Positions 44,338-53,046 of a stretch of 64,000 nt of DNA are shown here, piece after piece. How positions within the stretch are numbered: position 1 is the first letter of the stretch; each line of letters opens with the position of its first letter. The stretch spans positions 1 to 64,000 of the forward strand of contig CANFEY010000013.1 of assembly GCA_947446025.1 (NCBI GenBank), in the 5' to 3' direction. Both the position numbers and the translations under genes were made by a program. This DNA comes from Bryobacterales bacterium. Its GTDB lineage: Bacteria > Acidobacteriota > Terriglobia > Bryobacterales > Bryobacteraceae. Under the pieces are notes generated by a model, which saw only the letters and a list, made by a program, of their open reading frames with translations, did not search any database and had not been told where the DNA came from.

Positions 44338-45992
44338 TGGTGCCCGGGTCGATCCTACGCGCTGGGATCTGGCTACTCGCCACCGCCTTGGCATATTGGC
44401 CACTCCCATTTCTGGAACCGCTGCGGGAATGTGCGGAGGCCGCATTGCGAACGCTCGCGCGGCGACCCATTTGGTGCTGCGCGGGAGCGGCGTTGGCGGT
44501 GCTACTAGTACGAGCCGTGCTGCTATTCGCGTCCGGCATCCCACAGCCGTTCGTGCATGACGAGTACGGCTACCTGCTCCAGGCGGACACATTCGCCTCA
44601 GGACGCCTGACGAATCCTACCCACCCGATGGCGGAGTTTTTTGAAACTCCCTACATCTTTCAGTCTCCCTCATACAACGCTAAGTTCCCGCCCGGACAGG
44701 GGCTTGTGCTGGCGCTGGGCCAGGTCCTATTCGGGCATGCCTGGTATGGTGTCTGGCTCAGCTGCGGAGCGTTGGCGGCGGCGCTGTGCTGGGCGCTGCA
44801 GGGCTACTTCCGGCCCACGCTCGCCCTGGTGGGCACGATCCTGATCCTGCCGCTATGCATCTTCTCCAATTGGATGAACAGCTACTGGGGAGGCGCGGTT
44901 GCAGGGATTGGAGGGGCGCTGGTATTTGGGGCGTTGCCTCGACTGCGCTCGGGGAGCGCCTACGCAGGGGTGCTTCTGGCGGCGGGCGCGATCCTGCTAC
45001 TCCTAACGCGCCCGTTTGAAGGAGCGCTGGTCCTGGCACCGGCGCTCGTTGTCATTCTCTTCCACCGCTTGAACTGGCGTCAGTGGACGGCACTGACGGT
45101 TCCCGCGCTCGCTGGTCTGGCCTTCTGGGGTTACTACAACGCGCGCGTCACAGGGGACCCGCTGCACATGCCCTATGCCGAATACGAAGTGCAGTATCCG
45201 ATGACGTCGCATTTCAACGTCCTGCCTCAACCTCCGCGAAAGGACTTCGACCGGCTGAGCATTGCTTGGGTGGACCAGTGGGAACGGGAGGCCTGGAACG
45301 AAGCGCGAAGACCAGGGTTCGCGATGCAACGCTTGCGCGATTTGTGGGCGCGGGCTGGAACGTTCGTGGGGTCTGCCATGCTGCTCACGCCGATGTTTTG
45401 GTTCGCCGCGAAATGGTGGCGGGATCGAAACCTTCGCGCTGCGGGCGTGGCCGTCGTCCTCAGTGTGTGGGCTGCTTTTGTTGAGGTTCTCTATTTCGAT
45501 CACTATGCCGCGCCGGCGTTGGCACCCCTGCTGATGCTGGTGGTGGCGGGCCTGGGGTATCTGCGCCAGTACCAGTTTTCGCCGTCGCGAACGGTTGGCG
45601 CTTGGCTCGCATGCACCCTACCGGCGGCGGCTTTGGCTACTGCATTGATTGGTCCTGTCGCGGCGCTGCTGGCCGGTGCCCCGCTGATCCCTGCTCCCTC
45701 GGGCGCGCGGGAATATCTGGAAAACTTGCTGGCGGAGGAGTATGGTCCTCACTTGGTCTTTGTGCGGCGCACCGGGGCCGGGGCGATCAATTGGGCTCTC
45801 TATCCCCGCGTCGAGTTCGCGCCGGTGCAGATTGAGTTCGTCCACAACGGGGCAAACATCGATCAGCAGTTCGTCGTGTGGGCGCACGACCTGGGCGAGA
45901 AGCAGAACCAACGCCTCCGCGAGTACTACAAAGACCGCAGGGTCTGGACTTACGATCCTGAGGTGGACCCCGGCAGGCTGCACGTGAAGTAG
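44337..45992 (+). CDS. GT-C family membrane glycosyltransferase-like protein
   Basis: A 551-aa integral membrane protein with about 11-12 hydrophobic segments. The N-terminal loop motif FVHDEYGYLLQADTFASGRL resembles the acidic catalytic loop of PMT/ArnT-like GT-C enzymes that use lipid-linked sugars. The C-terminal 100 residues form a soluble domain. The ATG overlaps the palindrome, and there is no Shine-Dalgarno. Acceptor and donor unknown. Confidence 0.8.
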   Translation: MVPGSILRAGIWLLATALAYWPLPFLEPLRECAEAALRTLARRPIWCCAGAALAVLLVRAVLLFASGIPQPFVHDEYGYLLQADTFASGRLTNPTHPMAEFFETPYIFQSPSYNAKFPPGQGLVLALGQVLFGHAWYGVWLSCGALAAALCWALQGYFRPTLALVGTILILPLCIFSNWMNSYWGGAVAGIGGALVFGALPRLRSGSAYAGVLLAAGAILLLLTRPFEGALVLAPALVVILFHRLNWRQWTALTVPALAGLAFWGYYNARVTGDPLHMPYAEYEVQYPMTSHFNVLPQPPRKDFDRLSIAWVDQWEREAWNEARRPGFAMQRLRDLWARAGTFVGSAMLLTPMFWFAAKWWRDRNLRAAGVAVVLSVWAAFVEVLYFDHYAAPALAPLLMLVVAGLGYLRQYQFSPSRTVGAWLACTLPAAALATALIGPVAALLAGAPLIPAPSGAREYLENLLAEEYGPHLVFVRRTGAGAINWALYPRVEFAPVQIEFVHNGANIDQQFVVWAHDLGEKQNQRLREYYKDRRVWTYDPEVDPGRLHVK

Positions 45993-45996
45993 GAAG

Positions 45997-46062
45997 TAGG
46001 GACAGTATACTCAACTCCCGAATTACGGGGCGATAATTCGGGAGTTGAGTATACTGTCCCTA
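45997..46062. repeat. Dispersed palindrome, copy 2
   Basis: Perfect 28-bp arms around a 10-base loop, same arm sequence as copy 1. It lies 4 nt after the GT-C stop and 29 nt before the ATG of the metallo-beta-lactamase-fold gene. Confidence 0.92.
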
Positions 46063-46091
46063 CTGTCCCAAACGGCGCTAGAATGGAAGCC

Positions 46092-46937
46092 ATGTCGCGC
46101 GCACACATTACACTGGCATTCGCTGCCGCTCTGAGTTTTTCCGTTGCTCTGGTCGCCCAACCTCCCGCTGGTGGCGGGGGAAAGGGAGGCGCGCCCAAGG
46201 CCGGCGCCACGGTCGAGAAAATCCGCACGCTGAAGCCGAACCTGTACCTGATCACCGGGGGCGGCGCGAACACGCTCGTGCGCGTCACGCCCGAGGGCCT
46301 CATCCTGGTCGACACCAAGAACCCCGGCGATGAGAACTACAACCGCGTCATGGAAGAGATCAAGTCGGTCACGCCGCTGCCGGTCAAGTGGGTCATCAAC
46401 ACCCAGCACCACCCCGACCACGTCGGCACCAACCAAAAGTTCATCGACGCCGGAGCCCAGGTGCTCGCCGTCGAACCGCTCAAGACCTTCATGGGTTCCG
46501 ACCCCCGCACCAAAGATATCCCCGGCCGGCCGACCGTTACCTTCGCCAAGGACTACGTGCTGAAGTTCGGCGGCGCTGAGGTGCAGTTGTACTTCTACGG
46601 TCCGGGACATTCCGGCGGCGACACCATCGTCTACTTCCCTGCGGAAAAGATCGTGATGGTCGGCGACCAGATGACCGACGCGGCCCCGCTGGTGGATTTC
46701 GCCAACGGCGGCAGCCTCAAAACCTGGAACGCCAGCCTGGATGGAGCGCTCAGCATGGAGTTTGAATTCGCCATCCCCGGCCGCGGTGAGCCGAAGACGA
46801 AGGCGGAAGTGCAGGCCTATCGCGCGAAGATCGCCACCCTGGCCCAGCGCGCGAAGACTGGGACCATCGACACCACCGATCTCGGCTGGACCTTCCAGGC
46901 CGCGGCGATTGCATCCATGATCGCCGAAGCGAAGTAG
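46092..46937 (+). CDS. Exported metallo-beta-lactamase-fold hydrolase
   Basis: About 281 aa with a signal peptide (ending VALVAQP). The zinc motif NTQHHPDHVGTN (HxHxDH with Gln before) and later GPGHSGGDTIVYFP and MVGDQMTD are typical of the MBL fold; a function (beta-lactamase, lactonase or sulfatase) is not assignable. ATG 46092 has GGAAG upstream; ATG 46083 is possible. Confidence 0.85.
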   Translation: MSRAHITLAFAAALSFSVALVAQPPAGGGGKGGAPKAGATVEKIRTLKPNLYLITGGGANTLVRVTPEGLILVDTKNPGDENYNRVMEEIKSVTPLPVKWVINTQHHPDHVGTNQKFIDAGAQVLAVEPLKTFMGSDPRTKDIPGRPTVTFAKDYVLKFGGAEVQLYFYGPGHSGGDTIVYFPAEKIVMVGDQMTDAAPLVDFANGGSLKTWNASLDGALSMEFEFAIPGRGEPKTKAEVQAYRAKIATLAQRAKTGTIDTTDLGWTFQAAAIASMIAEAK

Positions 46938-47486
46938 CTACTTCCCCCAGTCCTCAATCTTGACCCGGGCGGCCAGCGTGCTGCCCGGACCGAAGATCAA
47001 GGCTTCTCCGTCCGCAACGTTGGTGATGGCAGGGAACGCTCCGCGCAAGTTGGGCATGTGCGTGATCAAGAGGACGTTGGTGCCCTTGGGCGATTGCGCC
47101 ACTCGCTTTTGCAGCCACTCGGCCTGCGCGGCGGTGCCGCCAGACATACTCTGCCCGTTGTCTCCGAGTTCGGCGGCGGGCTTCACCTGTGTCCACTGTG
47201 CGAGCTGCGCAGTCGCCATCGCCCGTTGCGTCGGGCTGGAATAAACCTCGCCGATTGGGATCTTGAGATCGCGCAGAGCCTTGCCCATCGCCGTGGCCGC
47301 CGCCTTGCCCGGCTCGTCGAGCTGTCGCTCCGTGGCTCCCGCGGGGACCGTGTTCGGCGAACTCGCGTGGCGCATCACGATCACGTAGCCGCCTTGTTGC
47401 AGAGCCTTGACCAGCGCATCGACCGAAAGCGTCTGCGCTGCCAGCGCGCCACAGGCAAGCGTGCCCAGGAAGAAGAGTCGCTTCAT
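46938..47486 (-). CDS. Exported histidine phosphatase family protein
   Basis: A 182-aa protein with signal peptide (cleavage near AQTLS). Phosphohistidine motif VMRHASSP (RH-core), VYSSPTQRAMATAQ and VLLITHMPNLRG. Likely a periplasmic phosphatase; substrate unknown. Convergent with the MBL gene, ends abutting. Confidence 0.85.
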   Translation of the reverse strand: MKRLFFLGTLACGALAAQTLSVDALVKALQQGGYVIVMRHASSPNTVPAGATERQLDEPGKAAATAMGKALRDLKIPIGEVYSSPTQRAMATAQLAQWTQVKPAAELGDNGQSMSGGTAAQAEWLQKRVAQSPKGTNVLLITHMPNLRGAFPAITNVADGEALIFGPGSTLAARVKIEDWGK

Positions 47487-47503
47487 ACCGCTATCATAGC
47501 TGG

Positions 47504-48025
47504 ATGGAATTGCTGCGCGTGGCTTCCTTCGTCGCCTACCTCGCCGCGCTTGTGGTGTTCGCAGCCGCGGCGTTATTTGGAATGACGCGGGGCCGCGGAA
47601 TCACAGGATCGATTTCGATGCAAGGGAGCATCGGCACGTTGCTGCAGCTGGGAGCGGCGGTGCTGGTCACGCGCGCGCTGCCGGATGAGCCGTTGCGGCC
47701 ACTGCCCTGGGAACTCGCCGGGATGTTGCTGGCCCCGCTTTCGGCCTGGCTGTTCGTGTGGGCGCAAGTGCCAGCTGCTCGATCAGACGGAGGGTTGGTG
47801 ACCGATGCCGCCTACGCGTGGGTGCGGCACCCCATGTATCTCGCTTTCCTGGGCCTGCTGCTCGCCACGGGATTCGCGATCTCGGCTCGTTGGTTGTTGC
47901 TCGGCGCAGTGGGTCTGTATGTCGCGGGCACGGAGCTTCGCGTCGCTGTCGAAGAAGCGGGTTTGGCTGGGTACGCGGACTATCGCAGCCGCACACGCTG
48001 GGCCTATTTGCCGGGACTACGCTGA
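47504..48025 (+). CDS. Isoprenylcysteine carboxyl methyltransferase-like membrane protein
   Basis: A 173-aa protein with five hydrophobic segments. The ICMT/PEMT signature is VTDAAYAWVRHPMYLAFLGLLL and a terminal GYADYRSRTRWAYLPGL. Bacterial members methylate lipids or isoprenoid-type carboxylates; substrate unknown. It is only 17 nt from the divergent histidine phosphatase and ends overlapping rsmB. Confidence 0.85.
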   Translation: MELLRVASFVAYLAALVVFAAAALFGMTRGRGITGSISMQGSIGTLLQLGAAVLVTRALPDEPLRPLPWELAGMLLAPLSAWLFVWAQVPAARSDGGLVTDAAYAWVRHPMYLAFLGLLLATGFAISARWLLLGAVGLYVAGTELRVAVEEAGLAGYADYRSRTRWAYLPGLR

Positions 48026-49039
48026 CAAGACCGCGGCGAAGAAACTGTCGCCGGGGCCGCGGATGAGTTGCCCATCGGCGACATCTTCGTTCTCTTCGCG
48101 CTCCAGTGAACACGTCGCGTACACCAGCCTGCCCCCGGGCTTGAGGCACGCGCGAGCCTGCTCCAGCATGCGGAGTTGCAGCGCATGGAAATCGGCGAGG
48201 TCTGCTTCGCGCAAGCGCCACTTGATCTCAGGGTTGCGCGCGAGGGTGCCCGTGCCCGAGCAGGGCGCGTCCAGCAATATGCGATCGAACACCGGGCCGA
48301 ACGGCAGACCGACGACGCCGTCCACGATGACGCGCAGCGGTGTGTCGACCATTTGCAGGCGCTTCGGATACCGATCGCACGCGACGACGCGGGCCCCGGC
48401 GGCGGCGATCTGCGCGGTCTTGTTGCCGGGAGCCGCGCACACGTCGAGCACCAGCATCCCTGGTTCGATATCGAGCAAAGGAACAACCATCTGGGCACCG
48501 GGATCCTGCTGGCGGCCAGTAGTTGGATTGACGGCAGCCTCCGGTTCGACCAGCGCGGCCCGCGCCATTTCGACCGCCGCAGGGTGCCCGTAGTGCGACT
48601 CCCAGCGGGCGAGCAACCAGCCGGGCATGCTGAGTTCGGTAGCGAGGTCCGGCCACGCCACCGGCTCACGATGCACCTTGCGCAGCACCGCGTTCACGAA
48701 CCCCGCCGCCGACCGCTTGCGCGCCAGCTTCACCAGTTCCACGCTATCAGTCACCACTGCATGCGCCGGCACGCGATCCAAGTAGCGCAGTTGGAACACG
48801 CCCATGCGCAGCGCGAGCCGCACTTCTTCATCGAGCTTGCCTGACTTGCCGGAGAAGACTCCGACCAGGAAATCGAGCTGCGCCTGATAACGCAGGCACC
48901 CGAGCACGATCGATTCCGCTAGCCCGATGTCCCGCGCATCGGCCTTCTCGCGCCGCAATAGATCCGTCGCATAGCCGCCCTTGGCCACCTTTCCCAACAC
49001 GCGGAACGCGATTTCACGAGCTGGAGAGAGTTTGCTCAC
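48017..49039 (-). CDS. rsmB: 16S rRNA m5C967 methyltransferase RsmB-like
   Basis: A 340-aa protein, shorter than E. coli RsmB (429). NusB-like RNA-binding domain at residues 1-130 (REIAFRVLGKVAKGGYATDLLL-type start), then the SAM methyltransferase domain with LDVCAAPGNKT, LLDAPCSGTGTLARNPEIKWR (catalytic Cys in PCSG) and VYATCSLEREENE (second Cys). GTG start overlapping the upstream stop (GTGA). Confidence 0.9.
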   Translation of the reverse strand: MSKLSPAREIAFRVLGKVAKGGYATDLLRREKADARDIGLAESIVLGCLRYQAQLDFLVGVFSGKSGKLDEEVRLALRMGVFQLRYLDRVPAHAVVTDSVELVKLARKRSAAGFVNAVLRKVHREPVAWPDLATELSMPGWLLARWESHYGHPAAVEMARAALVEPEAAVNPTTGRQQDPGAQMVVPLLDIEPGMLVLDVCAAPGNKTAQIAAAGARVVACDRYPKRLQMVDTPLRVIVDGVVGLPFGPVFDRILLDAPCSGTGTLARNPEIKWRLREADLADFHALQLRMLEQARACLKPGGRLVYATCSLEREENEDVADGQLIRGPGDSFFAAVLSA

Positions 49040-51066
49040 TGAATGGGAATCAATCCCGTGGCGTTGACTCCCCCGACGCGTAGGGACACCGCAGCGTCAC
49101 CGGGGGTTAACGCCGGGACGGTCACGTTGACTTGATAGAGGCCCGGAGCGACGACGCCGGCGAAGGCAACCGAGGCGACGCGTCCGGCGATGTTGACAAT
49201 CGGCGGTGTGGGTAGCGCGCCGGACTGCGTGGACGCGCCTTCGGTGAGGGTGCCGAGTGTGATGCCCAAGCCACCCGCGTACAACACGATGGTCTCGCCG
49301 GAGCGTGCCGGAGTAAACGCGGCACCGGGCACGGACATGTAGGCGGGTCCCAGAAGCGTGTTATCGGCGTGCGTGGCCGCGATGTAGCTGGTGGCGCCGA
49401 AATAAAAGAAGCTCGGCGTCGACGCATTCTTGGTAACGGGGAAAGGATCGCTGGTGACGCCATTACTGGTCACCTCGACGTTGACCGTGCCGAGGGCGGC
49501 GTCGAGTCCGGCGAGTACGTTGACTTGGTTCGGGCTGACGAAGTACACGTAGGCGGGGCGCCCGTTAATGCGCACGCTGACGCCGTTCAGCGCAGTGGGC
49601 ATGCGGCCTTGCGCGAAGTCGGGAGCGCTGCTCCATACGGCGGTGGTGGGTGACAGCCCGGCACCCTTAATTTCGATCCAACCGTTCCGGGAGATCGCGA
49701 AGCCGCCGGAGGCCTGACCCACCCAATGGATCTCCGGCTTGGCGGGCGCAACGTGATTCGGGATATCCCGGATCATCGTATTCAAATGCCCGATGCCGAG
49801 CGTGCGCTGGCTGAACAAACCCTCCATTAGTGTCGTGGCGTGGTCGTAGTAGGCCATCTCGTCGGCGGAAGCGAGGCGGTCGAGCGTGACGTAGATGGTC
49901 GCCATACGGAACGTCTTCTGCGACCCGGTGGAATCCGGCACACGCGCTCCGTTGGCTGCGATGACGTCCTGAATGGTGACGGTGTCCGCTGGGCCATCGA
50001 GCAAGCCGGAGGAGAGTTTGCCGATTTGCGTTTGGTCGCGCAGGACAAAGTGCGGACCCACTTGCGAGGACGGGATCATGCCCATGAGGTAGAGTTCCAG
50101 ATCCTTGAAGGTCTGCGCCGGAACTCCAAGACGGTTTTGGATGCGAAAGTTCGGACCCTCAGGCACAAAGTCGCCGGGGATGCCGAGGCCTTGGCCATTA
50201 GTGGGATCGGAGAAGCCCATGATGCCGGTTGCGAGATCGGAGAAAGGCCAATGCGGGCGGCTCCCGGAGAACTTCGCGTCGGAGAGAAACGCCAGCCACT
50301 GATGCCCGGTTTCATCCAGGAATCCCACGGCGCTGTTGCGACCGTGATCCACGTCGAAGAAGGAATCGATGGGGAAGCGGCTGAGGCCGAGCAGCTTCCC
50401 AGCCGAGCCGAACGTGGCGGTGTTGTTGGTGGCGATCATGCCGATGCCGCGGATTTCATTCTTGCCGATCTGATGCGTGCGGTTTTGAAAGAGTGAGCCT
50501 TCGTAAACAACGTTGATGAAGTCGAAGTCATCGGGGAACAGCGAATAGAAGCGGCGGCTGATGAAGGTTGAGTTCTGCGCGTCACCGAAGAACTCGGCGT
50601 TGGTGAGTCGCAGGTTCACAAGATTGCGGCTGAGCTGGGTGCTGGCGTTCACCGAAGCGATGTTTACCGCAGGCGCTTCCTTGAGGACATTGACCGCGCT
50701 GCTGAGGGAGACGACGCGCGTCGCGCCGTTGAAGGCTTCGAGCAAGCCGCCGATCTTGTGCGGGTCGTTTTGCAAAAAGGACGCGAGGTCAGAGGGTTGC
50801 AAAGTGATGGTGAAGGTGCGGTCCCCGGCCACCAGATCGCCTCCCGTGCCTTGGTCGTTCATAGGCAGCCGGACCGGTGTTTGGCCGAAGGCGCAAGGCA
50901 GGCAGAAGGTCATCGAATCAACGCCGGCGCCTGCACGGGCTTCCAGGCGCATCGGCACCGGCTTACGCAGCGAATAGAGCGGCGGGTCAAAACGTGTGTA
51001 GACGACGTCAGTGCGGAGTTGGCCCCAGGTTGCGGTGGCCAGCAGGAGTAAGAGAGCAAGCCTCAT
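49036..51066 (-). CDS. Secreted protein with TIGR03437-type C-terminal domain
   Basis: A 676-aa exported protein. N-terminal immunoglobulin-like segment, a middle region with DETGHQW (around residue 250) resembling a HExGHxW zinc site with the first His replaced by Asp, and a C-terminal TIGR03437 domain (YVYFVSPNQVNVLAGL ... LPTPPIVNIAGRVASVAFAG ... PGLYQVNVTVP). It is likely a surface or secreted protein of unknown role. It precedes rsmB with 4-nt overlap and follows nfo by 5 nt. Confidence 0.85.
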   Translation of the reverse strand: MRLALLLLLATATWGQLRTDVVYTRFDPPLYSLRKPVPMRLEARAGAGVDSMTFCLPCAFGQTPVRLPMNDQGTGGDLVAGDRTFTITLQPSDLASFLQNDPHKIGGLLEAFNGATRVVSLSSAVNVLKEAPAVNIASVNASTQLSRNLVNLRLTNAEFFGDAQNSTFISRRFYSLFPDDFDFINVVYEGSLFQNRTHQIGKNEIRGIGMIATNNTATFGSAGKLLGLSRFPIDSFFDVDHGRNSAVGFLDETGHQWLAFLSDAKFSGSRPHWPFSDLATGIMGFSDPTNGQGLGIPGDFVPEGPNFRIQNRLGVPAQTFKDLELYLMGMIPSSQVGPHFVLRDQTQIGKLSSGLLDGPADTVTIQDVIAANGARVPDSTGSQKTFRMATIYVTLDRLASADEMAYYDHATTLMEGLFSQRTLGIGHLNTMIRDIPNHVAPAKPEIHWVGQASGGFAISRNGWIEIKGAGLSPTTAVWSSAPDFAQGRMPTALNGVSVRINGRPAYVYFVSPNQVNVLAGLDAALGTVNVEVTSNGVTSDPFPVTKNASTPSFFYFGATSYIAATHADNTLLGPAYMSVPGAAFTPARSGETIVLYAGGLGITLGTLTEGASTQSGALPTPPIVNIAGRVASVAFAGVVAPGLYQVNVTVPALTPGDAAVSLRVGGVNATGLIPIQ

Positions 51067-51071
51067 GGTGT

Positions 51072-51923
51072 TCAGCGTAGCGCCAGAGCCTTCAGCGTGT
51101 CCAGATTGCGCTGGTCGTCGCCGGGTTTGTCGACAGGCGTTTCCAGAATGAACGGCTTGTCGCGCAGCTGCGGGTGGTTCACGATCCGTCGAAATGCTTC
51201 CAGGCCAATGCAGCCTTCGCCGATGTTTTGGTGGCGGTCGAGGTGGCTACCGAGCGCTCCCTTGGAATCATTGGCGTGGATGACGCGGACATTTTCGAGT
51301 CCCAGCAGGCGGTCGGCTTCTTCGAGCGTTTCGTTGAGGCCTGCTTCGGTGGTGATGTCGTAGCCGGAGGCGAGCAAGTGACACGTGTCGAGGCAGAAGC
51401 CCAGCGGCAGGTCAGTGAGCTTGGGCCCGAACTCGCGCAGCACGTGCAGTTCTTCGAACTTTCCGCCAAGCTGCGCGCCCGCACCGGCGGTGCATTCGAT
51501 GAGCAACGTCAGCTTTCCGTAGTCGAGTCCGGCGGCGGCTTCGGCGATGCCTGCGAGCACGTTGTGGAGGCCTTGCTCGATGCTGAGGCCTTTGTAGTTG
51601 CCGGGATGCGCGACAAGGAATTCGGCTCCGATGGCGATGGCGCGCACGAGTTCGCCCCGGAACGCGTCGATGGACTTGCGGCGGATGGTTTCGTCCGCGC
51701 TGGCGAGGTTGATGAGGTAGCTGTCGTGGATGACCAGCGGGGTGAGGTCGTGCTTTTCGCGGGCTTTGTTGAGCAGCGCGATGCCGGGGGCGCTCGGCAC
51801 GGAGGCTTTCCACTGGCGCGGACTCGACGAGAAGATCTGGAACGTGTTGGCTCCCAGGCGCGCGGCCTCCAGCGCGGAGCTTTCGAGCGATCCCGATATC
51901 GACGTGTGCAACCCGACGCGCAT
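51072..51923 (-). CDS. nfo: Endonuclease IV (AP endonuclease)
   Basis: A 283-aa DNA base-excision-repair enzyme cutting 5' of abasic sites. Signatures: VGLHTSISGSL, GANTFQIFSSSPRQW, FLVAHPGNYKG, LTLLIECTAGAGAQLG, GFCLDTCHLLASGYD, RVIHANDSKGALGSHLDRH (three-zinc site). Normal length, ATG start. First gene of the nfo-TIGR03437-rsmB strand. Confidence 0.95.
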   Translation of the reverse strand: MRVGLHTSISGSLESSALEAARLGANTFQIFSSSPRQWKASVPSAPGIALLNKAREKHDLTPLVIHDSYLINLASADETIRRKSIDAFRGELVRAIAIGAEFLVAHPGNYKGLSIEQGLHNVLAGIAEAAAGLDYGKLTLLIECTAGAGAQLGGKFEELHVLREFGPKLTDLPLGFCLDTCHLLASGYDITTEAGLNETLEEADRLLGLENVRVIHANDSKGALGSHLDRHQNIGEGCIGLEAFRRIVNHPQLRDKPFILETPVDKPGDDQRNLDTLKALALR

Positions 51924-51941
51924 TCACTTATGATAGGGGCG

Positions 51942-52709
51942 ATGGCACTCCGGCTGCTCATTTTTGCGCTGATCGCGGTTTCCGCATTCGCCGCGAACCT
52001 GCGCCTTTACCTCAAAGACGGCGACTACCAGATGGTCAAGGAATACAAAGTCGACGGCGACCGCGTCCGCTTCCTCAGCGCCGACCGCGGCGAGTGGGAA
52101 GAGATCCCGCTGGAGATTGTCGATCTGAAGAAGACCGAAAAAGAGAACGCCGACAAAGCCGCCGCGCTGGCCGAGACGCTGAAGTTAGAAAAGGCCGAGG
52201 AAGAAGCCATCAAGGCCGACCGCAAGCTTGTGCTCAGCGTGCCGGAGATGCCGGGAGCGTACCTGGTGGACGGTCCGAATCTGACTGCGCTGAAGGAAGC
52301 CGAAGTCACCATCGAAAACAGCGCGTCGCGCCGCATCCTGCAGATGATCTCGCCCGCCCCGATTATCGCCGGCAAGTCCACCGTCACCATCGCCGGCAAA
52401 GCGTCTAAATTTAGAATCCGTCAATCCGCACCCGAATTCTTCTTCCGACTAGCCGAGGAAGAGCGCTTCGTGATCATCAAGCTTGACCCGAAGAAGAACG
52501 AGCGCGTGGTGGAGATCGTCACCATCCTGCCGAACGAAGAGGGTACCTTCGAGGATCAGAAGCAGGTGCCGGTGTTCAAGAAGCAACACGCTCCGCGCCT
52601 GCACAAGCTGTGGGGCGAAAAGCCGCTGGAGCCGGGGGAATACGCAGTGGTGGAGTACACCGAAGGCAAAGTGAACATCCGCGTGTGGGATTTCGCGGTG
52701 GATAAGTAG
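51942..52709 (+). CDS. Exported protein of unknown function
   Basis: A 255-aa protein with a signal peptide (LLIFALIAVSAFAANL). The first 80 residues after it contain LYLKDGDYQMVKEYKVDGDRVRFLS, a motif common in acidobacterial proteins, and a lysine/glutamate-rich helix; the rest is mixed beta. No family assigned. ATG 51942 follows TAGGGG; ATG 51930 is possible. It starts divergently 18 nt from nfo. Confidence 0.75.
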   Translation: MALRLLIFALIAVSAFAANLRLYLKDGDYQMVKEYKVDGDRVRFLSADRGEWEEIPLEIVDLKKTEKENADKAAALAETLKLEKAEEEAIKADRKLVLSVPEMPGAYLVDGPNLTALKEAEVTIENSASRRILQMISPAPIIAGKSTVTIAGKASKFRIRQSAPEFFFRLAEEERFVIIKLDPKKNERVVEIVTILPNEEGTFEDQKQVPVFKKQHAPRLHKLWGEKPLEPGEYAVVEYTEGKVNIRVWDFAVDK

Positions 52710-52714
52710 TCAGA

Positions 52715-52791
52715 TAGGCCACGGATGGACACGGATCAACACGGATAGAGCAAGAATCCCATCGGTGTTCATCCGTGTGCATCCGTGGCTA
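52715..52791. repeat. CACGGAT-repeat stem-loop
   Basis: A 32-base left arm with three CACGGAT units and a right arm with ATCCGTG units form a long imperfect stem around a short loop. Similar CCACGGAT-rich elements are widespread in intergenic DNA of diverse soil bacteria. It sits between convergent genes and may also end transcription. Confidence 0.7.
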
Positions 52792-52817
52792 GATGTCTTC
52801 CGCAAACTGAGCAAGTC

Positions 52818-53042
52818 CTAACGGAGTCTCTCCAGTAGCTCCCCGGCGGGGCGAGTTCGTCCGGCTTGCACGTCGGCGAAGCCACGGCGGATACCTTCAA
52901 CGGCTTCCTCGAAGTCTTGGCGCTCCCATTCAAGGTATGCACCGAGAGCGTCGTCGAGCGCAGCAGCGGGATCTTGCCCACGCCGCAGCGCGTACTCTTC
53001 GAGTTGCGCTTGCCGTTCGGGTTTTAGAGAGAGTGTCTCCAT
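52818..53042 (-). CDS. Antitoxin-like protein without adjacent toxin
   Basis: A 74-aa ParD-like antitoxin: LSLKPERQAQLEEYALRRGQ (ribbon-helix-helix-like start) and FEEAVEGIRRGFADVQAGRT, the toxin-binding tail of the family. The ATG lies 4 nt after the kinase stop, so it is probably translated from the kinase mRNA. No toxin gene follows within the next 1 kb on this strand. Confidence 0.7.
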   Translation of the reverse strand: METLSLKPERQAQLEEYALRRGQDPAAALDDALGAYLEWERQDFEEAVEGIRRGFADVQAGRTRPAGELLERLR

Positions 53043-53046
53043 GGTT

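Noticed and set aside
51174-51941. Long N-terminal extension of the 51942 gene
   Set aside because: Antisense to nfo; the real protein starts at the signal peptide.
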